From Bog-473 sp963763575 (GTDB lineage: Bacteria > Actinomycetota > Acidimicrobiia > Acidimicrobiales > RAAP-2): DNA of 64,000 nt. A program made the position numbers and the translations under genes. Positions 25,746 through 34,209 of the stretch are shown one piece after another. The DNA lies in NCBI GenBank assembly GCA_963763575.1, contig CAVXPD010000004.1, positions 868,001-932,000 on the forward strand, written 5' to 3'. The notes beneath the pieces were generated by a model that was given only the letters and a program-made list of their open reading frames with translations, did no database searches and was not told the origin of the DNA. Each line of letters begins with the position of its first letter. Within the stretch, counting starts at the first letter, position 1.

Positions 25746-26933
25746 ATGCACAGGCTCGACGCTCCGGTCTTCGACGCCGACAACCACTATTACGAGGCAC
25801 TCGACGCCTTCACCCGTCATCTCGACCCGGCGCTCGGGCCGCGGGTGATCGAGTGGGTCGAGATCGACGGCCGGCGCTACCACTCGATCGGCGGTCGGGT
25901 GAGCCGCGCGGTGACGAACCCGACGTTCAACCCGATCTCGCCCGCCGGCGCGTTGTTCGACTACTTCCGCGGCAACCCCGACGGCGTCCCCATGCACCGG
26001 CTGATGGGGACCCCCGAGCCCATCCGGCCCGAGTACCGCGACCGCGACGCCCGCCTCGCCACGATGGACGCCCAGGGGCTGAGGCAGGTCTGGCTCTTCC
26101 CGACCCTCGGCATGCTCTACGAGGAGGCGTTGAAGGACGACCCCGAGGCGGTCGTGTTGATGTTCCGCGCCTTCAACCGCTGGCTGGCCGAGGACTGGGG
26201 CATGGTCTACCGGGACCGCATCTTCGCGGTCCCCTACATCTCGTTGGCCGATGTCGACGAGGCCGTGCGTGAACTGGAGTGGGCCCTCGACCAGGACGCG
26301 CGCGCCGTGGTACTGCGCGCCGCCGCCCCGACGACGATGGCGGGACGCCGCTCGCCGGCGGCCGACGAGTTCGACCCCTTCTGGGCCGCGGTCAACGAGG
26401 CCGGCATCACGGTGGTGGTGCACGCCGGCGACGCCGGATTGTCCTCTAACGGCTACGCCCCCGACGGCTTCTCCGTGTCGTTCAAGGGTGGGGGTAGCGG
26501 GCGGCCGAGCGTCAAGCTCTTCGCGATCGAGCGGGCAGCCCACGACTGGCTGGCCACGCTCGTCCTCGAGAAGCTGTTCGACCGTTTCCCCAACGTGCGG
26601 ATCGCCTCGGTCGAAAACGGCTCGGAATTCCTGGCTCCCCTCTTCCGAAAGCTGCGCACGGCGGCCCGACGGATGCCCGGCTACTTCTCCGAGGACCCGG
26701 TCGACACGTTCCGTCGCCACGTGTGGATCAACCCGTTCTGGGAGGACGACGTCGACGAGATCGTGGACCTCATGGGCGACGACCGGGTCATCTTCGGGTC
26801 GGACTGGCCCCACGTCGAGGGGCTTCCCGACCCGACGGACTGGGCGAGGGAGCTCCAGAAGCTGCCCGAGGAGTCGGTGCCCAAGATCATGGGCGCCAAC
26901 ACGACCGAGTTGAACGAGCGGAGGCCGGCATGA
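25746..26933 (+). CDS. Amidohydrolase-2 family metal-dependent hydrolase
   Basis: A 395-residue TIM-barrel amidohydrolase of the aminocarboxymuconate-semialdehyde decarboxylase/amidohydrolase-2 group. Visible metal or active-site segments are the N-terminal FDADNHYYE (in place of the classical D-x-H), VVVHAGD, SVENGSEFL and GSDWPHVEG. The first motif having Asn between the Asp and His is usual for this subgroup. ATG 25746 follows GAGGAAGGG; GTG 25740 is in frame. Its last four bases overlap zwf (ATGA). Substrate unknown; related proteins act on aromatic ring-cleavage products or hydrophobic amides. Confidence 0.85.
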   Translation: MHRLDAPVFDADNHYYEALDAFTRHLDPALGPRVIEWVEIDGRRYHSIGGRVSRAVTNPTFNPISPAGALFDYFRGNPDGVPMHRLMGTPEPIRPEYRDRDARLATMDAQGLRQVWLFPTLGMLYEEALKDDPEAVVLMFRAFNRWLAEDWGMVYRDRIFAVPYISLADVDEAVRELEWALDQDARAVVLRAAAPTTMAGRRSPAADEFDPFWAAVNEAGITVVVHAGDAGLSSNGYAPDGFSVSFKGGGSGRPSVKLFAIERAAHDWLATLVLEKLFDRFPNVRIASVENGSEFLAPLFRKLRTAARRMPGYFSEDPVDTFRRHVWINPFWEDDVDEIVDLMGDDRVIFGSDWPHVEGLPDPTDWARELQKLPEESVPKIMGANTTELNERRPA

Positions 26934-28417
26934 CCGAAGTCGTTGACCGCAGCGAAACCACTGAGTCGGCGGCGTCGGGCTCCCAGATCGACCCCTATGT
27001 GATCATCTTGTTCGGGGCCACGGGCGACCTGGCCGCGCGCAAGCTCCTCCCCGGTCTCCTCCACCTCGCGATGCTGGGGATGATGCCCGAGTACCGCATC
27101 GTCGGTAGCTCGACCCGGAAGATGACCGACGAAGACTTCCGGCACCTGGCGCGCCACGCCTGCGACCAGTACTACAACGGCAAGATCTCGCTTCTCCAGT
27201 GGGCGAACTTCGAGAAGCGGCTCTCCTTCGTGTCCACGTCGGACGGCGCCCAGGCGCTGGCCGACCACGTCGCCGGGGCCGAGAAGGCGATCGGCAGCGA
27301 CAGCGTGCGGCGGATGCACTATCTGAGCGTCCCACCGGCGGCGGACGAGTCGGTGATCCAGATGGTGTCCGACGCCAAGCTGATCGAGCGGTCACGCATC
27401 GTCATGGAGAAGCCGTTCGGCACGGACCTGCCCAGCGCGGTCGCCCTCAACGACATGCTGCACCATTACTTCGACGAGGATCAGATCTTCCGGATCGACC
27501 ACTTCCTCGGCAAGGAGGCCGTGCAGAACATCTTGGCTTTCCGCTTCGCCAACGGGCTCTTCGAGCCGATCTGGAACCGCGACCACATCGACAACGTGCA
27601 GATCGACGTGCCCGAGACCCTCGGTGTGGACGACCGGGTCGGGTTCTACGAGGCGACCGGTGCCTTTAAGGACATGGTGGTCACCCACCTGTTCCAGATC
27701 TTAGGTTTCGTGGCGATGGAGCCGCCGACCGCCCTCGCCCCCAGGCCCATAAGCGAAGAGAAGGACAAGGTCTTCCGGTCCTTGCAGCTGCTCGACGTGA
27801 CCCAGGTCGTGCGCGGGCAGTACGAGGGGTACCGCGACATCCCCGGCGTCGCACCGGACTCGAACACCGAGACGTTGGTCGCGTTGCGGTGCGAGATCGA
27901 CAACTGGCGCTGGGCCGGCGTGCCGTTCTTCCTGCGGACAGGCAAGGAAATGGGGAGCGGCGAGCGCATCATCTCGATCGCGTTCCGCGCGCCGCCCCAG
28001 TCGATGTTCACCGCGGACTCGGGCGTCGGCACCCAGGGTCCGGACCACCTCACGTTCGACCTGGCCGACTCCTCCAAGCTCTCCTTGTCGTTCTACGGCA
28101 AGAAGCCAGGGATCGGGATGAACGTCGAGAAGCTGTCGCTGCAGTTCTCGCTGCACGAGGTCGGCCAGGACGCGGAGGTGCTCGAGGCGTACGAGCGGTT
28201 GATCCACGACGTCATGGTCGGGGACCACACGTTGTTCAACACGGCCGAGGGGATCGAGCGGCTGTGGGAGGTCTCGACGCCGCTGCTCGAGGACCCGCCC
28301 CCCGTCGAGCCCTACGCCCAGGGGAGCTGGGGCCCTCCCGCGATCAACGACCTGATCGCGCCGCGCACCTGGCGCCTGCCCTTCGAGCGCGGCTGGCGCT
28401 CGTCGAGCTCGAAGTAG
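26930..28417 (+). CDS. zwf: Glucose-6-phosphate dehydrogenase
   Basis: A 495-residue enzyme oxidising glucose-6-phosphate to 6-phosphogluconolactone, the first step of the oxidative pentose phosphate route. The coenzyme loop is FGATGDLAARK, the active-site signature RIDHFLGKEAVQN is intact, and VMEKPFGTD and FKDMVVTHLFQ lie at the expected spacing. Length is normal. It is not next to 6-phosphogluconolactonase or transketolase genes, which is atypical for a primary zwf. Its start overlaps the amidohydrolase stop, so it may serve NADPH supply for the neighbouring oxidoreductases (inference). Confidence 0.95.
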   Translation: MTEVVDRSETTESAASGSQIDPYVIILFGATGDLAARKLLPGLLHLAMLGMMPEYRIVGSSTRKMTDEDFRHLARHACDQYYNGKISLLQWANFEKRLSFVSTSDGAQALADHVAGAEKAIGSDSVRRMHYLSVPPAADESVIQMVSDAKLIERSRIVMEKPFGTDLPSAVALNDMLHHYFDEDQIFRIDHFLGKEAVQNILAFRFANGLFEPIWNRDHIDNVQIDVPETLGVDDRVGFYEATGAFKDMVVTHLFQILGFVAMEPPTALAPRPISEEKDKVFRSLQLLDVTQVVRGQYEGYRDIPGVAPDSNTETLVALRCEIDNWRWAGVPFFLRTGKEMGSGERIISIAFRAPPQSMFTADSGVGTQGPDHLTFDLADSSKLSLSFYGKKPGIGMNVEKLSLQFSLHEVGQDAEVLEAYERLIHDVMVGDHTLFNTAEGIERLWEVSTPLLEDPPPVEPYAQGSWGPPAINDLIAPRTWRLPFERGWRSSSSK

Positions 28418-28441
28418 GTCCCGGACTTCGCTCGCGCGGCG

Positions 28442-29134
28442 CTACTTCGCACCGGCGAGGACGGTCACGCAACAGCGCCCCGGCGCGGGGTCGAGGCGCG
28501 CCGTCAGGTGTGAGGCCTCCGCTCCCTCGAGCAGGCCCGTCACCATGTCGAGGTTCATCCCGCACACGAGGTGGCGGTGCTCTTCGGCCAGCGCGTGGAA
28601 CGGACAGTTCCGCAGGGTGACGACCTTGCCGCGGCGTTCCGGCTCGTAGCCGGCTGTCGCCAGTATCGCGACGACGCGTCCGAGCTCGTCCCCGCTCGGC
28701 TCATCCGCGCGCTCGAGGCCCGCCCCGATGACCCGACCGAAGTCACGGGCGGCCAGCTCCAGGGCCTCGTCGACCGGGATCGCCCGCCCTCGGGCGTCCG
28801 CCACCGCCCGGGCGAGGACGGCGGACGCCAGCTCGTAATGGCGCTCCGGCACGCTGAAGTCGAGCTCGCGTTCGGGCCGCCTGTAGAACTTCGTGGGCCG
28901 GCCGGCTCCGGGCCCACTCTTCCCCGGGGGACGCCGGTACTCGACGTCGAGCACCCCGACCTCCGCCAGCTTGTCGAGGTGGAAGGCGGCCACCGACCGT
29001 GAGACCCCGAGGGCGTCGGCCGCGGCTTCGCGGCTCACCGGCTCCGTGGACGACGAGACGTGCAGGTAGAAGCGCCGGCGCAGCGGCTCGGCCAAGGCGG
29101 CCAGAGCGGCGAGACGGTCCTCCCGGACGCTCAT
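28442..29134 (-). CDS. HTH regulator with cysteine-rich C-terminus (SufR-like)
   Basis: A 230-residue transcriptional regulator. Residues ~8-75 are a winged helix of the ArsR/DeoR type (SREAAADALGVSRSVAAFHLDKL). The C-terminal part has cysteines in NCPFH, LVCGMN and GRCCV, the spacing seen in SufR-type regulators that carry an iron-sulfur cluster. A redox- or iron-sensing role is therefore plausible. It faces folE across a 90-base region with a perfect palindrome next to its own start codon (29139-29157), typical of an autoregulator. ATG 29134. Confidence 0.85.
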   Translation of the reverse strand: MSVREDRLAALAALAEPLRRRFYLHVSSSTEPVSREAAADALGVSRSVAAFHLDKLAEVGVLDVEYRRPPGKSGPGAGRPTKFYRRPERELDFSVPERHYELASAVLARAVADARGRAIPVDEALELAARDFGRVIGAGLERADEPSGDELGRVVAILATAGYEPERRGKVVTLRNCPFHALAEEHRHLVCGMNLDMVTGLLEGAEASHLTARLDPAPGRCCVTVLAGAK

Positions 29135-29138
29135 GCCG

Positions 29139-29157
29139 TCATTCTAAAACAGAATGA
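29139..29157. promoter_or_regulatory. Operator-like palindrome TCATTCT-N5-AGAATGA
   Basis: Perfect 7-base arms with a 5-base spacer, abutting the start codon of the SufR-like gene and lying just before the folE -35 box. Position and symmetry fit binding by that regulator. Confidence 0.6.
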
Positions 29158-29159
29158 TG

Positions 29160-29188
29160 TTGACAAAACGAGAGGGTCCCTCTAAAGT
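29160..29188 (+). promoter_or_regulatory. folE promoter with internal palindrome
   Basis: TTGACA (29160-29165), a 17-base spacer and TAAAGT (29183-29188). The spacer contains a second perfect palindrome AGAGGG-T-CCCTCT (29171-29183). It gives a short untranslated leader to ATG 29225. Confidence 0.6.
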
Positions 29189-29224
29189 CGAAATGAGTTT
29201 GTGTTAGAGGGAAGGACGGGCACC

Positions 29225-29884
29225 ATGACGACCGCCTCGACGCCGGCCGACACCCGCGAGGTCGACCTGAACGCGGTCCCCGGCCGGGTCGCGGAGCCCC
29301 ACCTCCACCTGCATCAGCCAACTGAAGGCGGGGTGGACCTCGAGAGGGCCGCCGGCGCGGTGGCCGACCTGCTCGATGCGCTCGGCGTCGACCGCACGCG
29401 CGCCGGACTCGAGGAGACGCCGACCAGGGTCGCCAAGGCCCTGGCTGAGATGCTGACACCCGAGCCGTTCAACGTCACGACGTTCGCCAACGAGGAGGGT
29501 TACGACGAGCTCGTGGTCGCCAGGGCCATTCCTTTCGCGTCGCTGTGCGAACACCACCTCCTTCCCTTCTCGGGAGTCGCCTACGTGGGGTACCTGCCCG
29601 ACGAGCGCCTCGTCGGGCTCTCGAAGCTCGCACGGGTCGTCGACCACTTCGCCCGCCGGCTGCAGGTCCAGGAACGTTTGACGGCGCAGGTGGCCAACTT
29701 CCTCCAAGACACCTTGGAGCCGAAGGGTGTGGGTGTGGTGCTGGATGCCGAGCACCTATGCATGTCCCTGCGCGGGGTGCGGTCCGGCGGTTCGCGCACC
29801 GTGACCTCGGCGCTCAAAGGCCTCGTGCGCGACGACCCACGCACCCGGTCCGAGTTCCTCGCACTGGCCGGAACCGGCCAGTGA
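29225..29884 (+). CDS. folE: GTP cyclohydrolase I
   Basis: A 219-residue enzyme converting GTP to dihydroneopterin triphosphate, the entry step to folate and pterins. The zinc and active-site motifs are complete: SLCEHHLLPF with the first cysteine and histidines, the second cysteine in EHLCMSLRG, and SGGSRTVTSALKG at the C-terminus. ATG 29225 follows AGAGGGAAGG; GTG 29201 is in frame but lies before the ribosome site. It sits apart from folB/folK/folP, under a Cys-rich regulator, so it may be a second, stress-responsive copy rather than the housekeeping gene (inference). Confidence 0.93.
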   Translation: MTTASTPADTREVDLNAVPGRVAEPHLHLHQPTEGGVDLERAAGAVADLLDALGVDRTRAGLEETPTRVAKALAEMLTPEPFNVTTFANEEGYDELVVARAIPFASLCEHHLLPFSGVAYVGYLPDERLVGLSKLARVVDHFARRLQVQERLTAQVANFLQDTLEPKGVGVVLDAEHLCMSLRGVRSGGSRTVTSALKGLVRDDPRTRSEFLALAGTGQ

Positions 29885-29930
29885 GCGCATTGTCCATCGT
29901 CACGAAGGTGCCCGGACAAGGGGGTACGCC

Positions 29931-31181
29931 ATGTCCTCTGGAGAGACCATCGTCATCGTCGGTGCCGGGCTTGCCGGGGCCAAGGCAGCCGAAACCCTCC
30001 GGGACGAGGGCTTCGGAGGGCGGATCGTCCTCTTCGGCGACGAGCCTGTCCGGCCCTACGAGCGGCCGCCGCTCTCGAAGGCCTACCTGCGCGGGGAGGC
30101 CGGCTTCGACGACGCCGCGGTGCACGACGCCGATTTCTACGGATCCCGCGACATCGAGCTGAGGACCTCTACCGCGGTCACGGCGGTGGAGCCGGCCGGC
30201 TCCGAGGTGGTCCTCGCCGACGGAGCGCGCGTGCCCTACGAGCGGCTGTTGCTGGCAACCGGCGCGGCGCCCCGCACGCTCCCGGTGCCCGGAGTCGACC
30301 TTCCCGGCGTCCACACGCTCCGCACCGTGAGCGACGCCGACACGATTCGCGCCGCGGTCAGCGCAGGAGGACCGGTCGTCGTCATCGGCGCGGGCTGGAT
30401 CGGCGCCGAGGTCTCGGCCTCCGCGCGCGAAATGGGCGCCGAGGTGGCGATGGTCGACCTCGTCTCGCTGCCGCTCGAACGCGTCCTCGGACCCGAGGTG
30501 GGCGCCGTCTTCCGCGACCTCCACCAGTCCCACGGCGTCACGCTCCGCCTGGGCGTCGGCATCGACTCCATAGGCGGCCTCGACCACGTGGAGGAGGTGC
30601 GCCTCAGCGACGGCTCGGTGCTCCCCGCGGCGACAGTCGTGGTGGGCGTGGGAGTCATGCCGCGGGTAGGGCTGGCGGCGGGCGCCGGGCTCGAGGTGGA
30701 CAACGGCGTGCGCACCGACGCCTATCTCGGCACGAGCGCACCGCAGGTCTACGCCGCCGGCGACGTCGCCAACGCCTGGCACCCCCTGTACGACACCTGG
30801 ATCCGCCTCGAGCATTGGTCCTCTGCCCTCCACCAGGGACCGGTTGCGGCGCGCAACATGCTCGGTCTCGCCACGCCCTACGAGAAGGTGCCCTACTTCT
30901 TCTCCGACCAGTACGAGCTCGGCATGGAGTACCGAGGCCGGGCGCAGAGCGACGATCAAGTCGTGTTCCGCGGTGACCCCGCCGGAGGCGCGGGCGAGTT
31001 CATCACGTTCTGGCTCCGCGATGGGGTCGTGGTCGCGGCCATGAACGCGAACGTGTGGGACCAGGGCGACGCGATCGAAGCGCTGTTGGCGGCCCGTCGC
31101 CCCGTCGACCCGGCCGCCCTGGCCGACCCGGACACCGACCTGAGCGGACTGGCGGGCGCGCCCGACCCGACCGCAGCGTAA
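29931..31181 (+). CDS. FAD-dependent ferredoxin reductase-type oxidoreductase
   Basis: A 416-residue flavoprotein of the rhodocoxin/putidaredoxin-reductase class. The FAD loop is IVIVGAGLAGAKAAE, the NAD(P) loop VVIGAGWIGAEVS, the second FAD motif VYAAGDVAN, and the C-terminal reductase domain starts YFFSDQYELGMEYRG. It would move electrons from NAD(P)H to a ferredoxin feeding P450s or dioxygenases; the 3Fe-4S ferredoxin and P450 at 39109-40517 are possible partners (inference). ATG 29931, 46 bases after folE, same direction. Confidence 0.92.
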   Translation: MSSGETIVIVGAGLAGAKAAETLRDEGFGGRIVLFGDEPVRPYERPPLSKAYLRGEAGFDDAAVHDADFYGSRDIELRTSTAVTAVEPAGSEVVLADGARVPYERLLLATGAAPRTLPVPGVDLPGVHTLRTVSDADTIRAAVSAGGPVVVIGAGWIGAEVSASAREMGAEVAMVDLVSLPLERVLGPEVGAVFRDLHQSHGVTLRLGVGIDSIGGLDHVEEVRLSDGSVLPAATVVVGVGVMPRVGLAAGAGLEVDNGVRTDAYLGTSAPQVYAAGDVANAWHPLYDTWIRLEHWSSALHQGPVAARNMLGLATPYEKVPYFFSDQYELGMEYRGRAQSDDQVVFRGDPAGGAGEFITFWLRDGVVVAAMNANVWDQGDAIEALLAARRPVDPAALADPDTDLSGLAGAPDPTAA

Positions 31182-31208
31182 GACCGGTTTCCGCGATAGG
31201 GCCGGCGG

Positions 31209-32180
31209 TCAGGGGATGAGCAGCACGCGGCCGAAAGCCTGACGGCTCTCGATGTAGGCATGCGCCGCCGCCGCTTCGGAAAGCGGAAACGAGCGGGCGA
31301 TCACCACCTTCAACTCACCCCGTGCGATGGCGTCGAGGTGTCCCGCGATCATCGCGTGGACCCGCTCGTGCGCCAACAGCAGTTCGGCGCCCATGAAGTA
31401 GCCCGAGAGCGTCTGGTTGTTCGGGCGCATGTTGGAGATGTCGAGCCGCTCGGCCGGGGCGCGTCCCGCGTCGCCCACCGTGATGCACCTTCCCCGGTAG
31501 GCGAGCGCGTTGATGCTTCCCTGGAGCGTGACCCCACCGACCGAGTCCACGACGACGTCGACTCCGCGGCCGTCCGTCAGCCGCCGCGACTCGGCGACGA
31601 AATCATGCGTGCGGTAGTTGATGCCCTCGTCCAGCCCGAGCTCCTTGAGGCGCTCGAGCCGGTCGTCGGTCGACGCCGTGGAGAACACCCGTGCGCCCGC
31701 CCGCTTGGCCATCTGGATCGCCGCGATGCCGACACCACCCGCGCCGGCGTGGATGAGGGCCGTCTCCCCCGCCTTCAGGTGCCCGAACTCGAAGAGGCAG
31801 TCGTCGGCCGTCCCGAACGGGACCGGCACGCACGCAGCCTCGTCGGTGCTCACCTGGTCGGGAACCTTCCAGGCGAAGGCGGCGGGCACGGCGCGCCGTG
31901 CGGCGTGGGAGCCGTCGAGCCCGACGGTCACGACACGCTCCCCGACCGCGAACCCGGTCACCCCGGCGCCCACCTCGACCACCGTGCCGGCGCACTGGTA
32001 GCCCACGATGTGGGGGACCCGGGCCAGGTCGCCGCCCAACCGGCTCAGAGTGTCGCCACCCTCGATGCTGATCGCCTCGACGTCGATCAGGATGGCTTCG
32101 GGACCGACCACCGGGTCGGCGACGTCCTCGTAGCGGAAGACGTCGGGTGCACCGGTCTCGTAGTAGACAGCGGCCTTCAT
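31209..32180 (-). CDS. Zinc-type alcohol dehydrogenase-like quinone oxidoreductase
   Basis: A 323-residue MDR-superfamily NADPH:quinone/enone oxidoreductase. The GroES-like N-half (MKAAVYYETGAP) and Rossmann half with HAGAGGVGIAAIQMAKRAGA are clear. It lacks the zinc-ligand cysteines of true alcohol dehydrogenases. The C-terminal QAFGRVLLIP is typical of the family. ATG 32180 overlaps the monooxygenase stop as ATGA. As third gene of the VOC-BVMO-MDR operon it may reduce or detoxify products of the monooxygenase (inference). Confidence 0.9.
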   Translation of the reverse strand: MKAAVYYETGAPDVFRYEDVADPVVGPEAILIDVEAISIEGGDTLSRLGGDLARVPHIVGYQCAGTVVEVGAGVTGFAVGERVVTVGLDGSHAARRAVPAAFAWKVPDQVSTDEAACVPVPFGTADDCLFEFGHLKAGETALIHAGAGGVGIAAIQMAKRAGARVFSTASTDDRLERLKELGLDEGINYRTHDFVAESRRLTDGRGVDVVVDSVGGVTLQGSINALAYRGRCITVGDAGRAPAERLDISNMRPNNQTLSGYFMGAELLLAHERVHAMIAGHLDAIARGELKVVIARSFPLSEAAAAHAYIESRQAFGRVLLIP

Positions 32181-33667
32181 ACTCGTTCGTACTCCTTCAT
32201 TCGGAATCGTTTGGTCTTCTCGGCATACCACCTCGACGTCTGCGGCAATTGCGTCGCGATCTTGCCGTTCGTGTTCTTGAAGTAGCTCTGACAGCCGTCG
32301 TGCCACAGCGTGCCAGCGAGGGCCTCCCCAAGTTCTCGGTTGTAGGCGTCCATGACGTCACGCCGCACGTCGACCGCATCGGCCCGATAGCGCTGCATGG
32401 CGCGCAGCGCACCCATGATGTAGGTCGCCTGGGCCTCGAGGATGATGATGATGGAATTGCCGCCCTGGTTCGTGTTGGGGCCGTACATCATGAAGAAGTT
32501 CGGGTAGCCCGACACCGTGAGGCCAAGGTAGGCGTGCGCCGCCCCGGCCGCAGCCCAGTCGTCGTGCAGGCGCCGCCCACCGACCCCCGCGACATCGATG
32601 CCCTCGAGGTACTCGGTCGCCCTGAAGCCGGTGGCCAAGACGATGACGTCGGCCGGACGCTCCCGGCCGTCGACCGTGACGACGCCTCGCTTCGTGATGT
32701 GGTCGATCCTCCCGGTCACCAACTCCACGTTGTCGCGCATCAGCGCCTTGTAGAAGTCGCTGCAGATGAGGGTGCGTTTGCACCCGAACGGATAGTCGGG
32801 GGTGAGCCTGGCTTTCAACTCCGGATCCTCGATGCGATAGTCGATGTGGCTGAGCGCCAGCGCCTTCAACCCGTCGGCTGCGTTGTCGTCTCGGCGGAAG
32901 GCGATGGTGTTCTCGAAGGCCCAATAGATCTCATCGCGGTGCTTCCGGGCGGCGCGCTTGCTCCGGGCGAAGCGCTGTTTGTCCTCGTCACTGAAGGGCC
33001 TGTCCGAGCGGGGCAGGATCCATTGCGGGGTGCGCTGATACACGTCGACCTGCTCCGCCATCTTGGCTACCTCGGGAATGATCTGGGCCGCGCTGGCACC
33101 CGTCCCGATGACGGCCACCTGCTTGCCACCGAGATCGTGCTCGTGCTCCCAGCGCGCGGAGTGAAAGCTCGGACCGGCGAAGTCCTCGAGACCCTTGATG
33201 TCGGGGTAGGACGGCGTCGTGAACGTCCCGATGGCGCTGATCAACACGTCGCAGGAGTAGGCGCCTCCCTTCGAATCGGTCAGGTACCAACGATGCGCCG
33301 ACTCGTCCCATCGGGCTGCGGTGATACGCGTGTGGGGGCGGAGATGCGGGCGGATCCCGAACCGGTCGGCGCAATCCTCGAAGTACTGCAGGATCTCGGG
33401 CTGGTTCGCGTAGGTCTTCGACCAGTCCGGCTTGAGGGCGAACGAATAGGAGTAGAGGTGCGAGGGCACGTCGCAGGCCGCCCCGGGGTATGTGTTGTTC
33501 CGCCACGTCCCGCCGACGCCCTCCGAGGCCTCGAAGACCACGAAGTCACGACGCCGAGCCTTCACCATCCCGATGGCCAGGCCGAGCCCACCCGGTCCAG
33601 CGCCCAGGATGGCGACGTTCCAGTGTTCCGGCTCGGACGTGGCTCCCTCCGCAACCGGCGCGCTCAC
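32177..33667 (-). CDS. Flavin-containing Baeyer-Villiger-type monooxygenase
   Basis: A 496-residue class B flavoprotein monooxygenase that inserts oxygen into ketones or oxidises soft nucleophiles using NADPH. The FAD motif is ILGAGPGGLGLA, the BVMO fingerprint F-x-G-x3-H-x3-W is present as FAGPSFHSARW, the NADPH loop is VIGTGASAAQII, and GGTWRNNTYPGAACDVPSHLY is the conserved N-terminal segment. GTG 33667 overlaps the VOC stop as GTGA. The frame continues open far upstream but through the VOC gene, so that extension is rejected. Confidence 0.93.
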   Translation of the reverse strand: MSAPVAEGATSEPEHWNVAILGAGPGGLGLAIGMVKARRRDFVVFEASEGVGGTWRNNTYPGAACDVPSHLYSYSFALKPDWSKTYANQPEILQYFEDCADRFGIRPHLRPHTRITAARWDESAHRWYLTDSKGGAYSCDVLISAIGTFTTPSYPDIKGLEDFAGPSFHSARWEHEHDLGGKQVAVIGTGASAAQIIPEVAKMAEQVDVYQRTPQWILPRSDRPFSDEDKQRFARSKRAARKHRDEIYWAFENTIAFRRDDNAADGLKALALSHIDYRIEDPELKARLTPDYPFGCKRTLICSDFYKALMRDNVELVTGRIDHITKRGVVTVDGRERPADVIVLATGFRATEYLEGIDVAGVGGRRLHDDWAAAGAAHAYLGLTVSGYPNFFMMYGPNTNQGGNSIIIILEAQATYIMGALRAMQRYRADAVDVRRDVMDAYNRELGEALAGTLWHDGCQSYFKNTNGKIATQLPQTSRWYAEKTKRFRMKEYERV

Positions 33668-34122
33668 CCGGCACCCCCGGTCAGGGTCGTGAGATTGGCG
33701 CGCGCCGCTGCGTCCATCAGCTCCACGCGGACACCGTTGGGGTCGGTGACGACCACCAGGGGCACCGGCCCGAGCACCGCGACTCTGGGCTCTCCGCCGA
33801 CGCCGAGCGCGGTCAGGCGGGGCAGGACCACGTCCAAGTCCGCATAGAGCGAGAGCAGGAACATCCCCGTCGCGACGCCGGGGGCCGGACTGGCCTCCTC
33901 GGTGCCGTCGGTGACCACCAGCTCCACGATCCCGGTGTCCGGCGCGGAGGCCTCGCCCAAGAAGATGGAATGAAGGGTGGACGACGACACCCCGAACAGC
34001 TCGGGCCAGGGGCCCTCGAAGGTCTCGTCCATCAGCACCTCGAGGCCGAGGCCATCGCGCCAGAACGCGAGGCACTTCTCGAGGTCGTGCGTCACGATCG
34101 CGGAGTGGTGCACCTTCGCCAA
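33664..34122 (-). CDS. VOC/glyoxalase-fold protein, first gene of BVMO operon
   Basis: A 152-residue vicinal-oxygen-chelate protein: VHHSAIVTHDLEKCLAFWRDGLGL at the N-terminus and VVVTDPNGVRVELMD at the C-terminus, the two beta-alpha-beta units of the fold. Putative metal ligands are the histidine of VHHSAI and glutamate of VELM. TTG 34122 follows GGAGG at 4 bases; GTG 34113 is the alternative. It is coupled by a GTGA overlap to the monooxygenase. It may be an isomerase, dioxygenase or binding protein; the exact role is unknown. Confidence 0.82.
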   Translation of the reverse strand: MAKVHHSAIVTHDLEKCLAFWRDGLGLEVLMDETFEGPWPELFGVSSSTLHSIFLGEASAPDTGIVELVVTDGTEEASPAPGVATGMFLLSLYADLDVVLPRLTALGVGGEPRVAVLGPVPLVVVTDPNGVRVELMDAAARANLTTLTGGAG

Positions 34123-34209
34123 TTGGCCTCCGGGGGTTGGGGACGAGGCCCAGAGTCTGGCACCGCCGGCCGGATACGGTCTGGCCCGGACCGGGCTGGA
34201 GGGAGGCGC

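Noticed and set aside
29201..29224. Upstream GTG start for folE
   Set aside because: The purine-rich ribosome site lies after this GTG and before ATG 29225.
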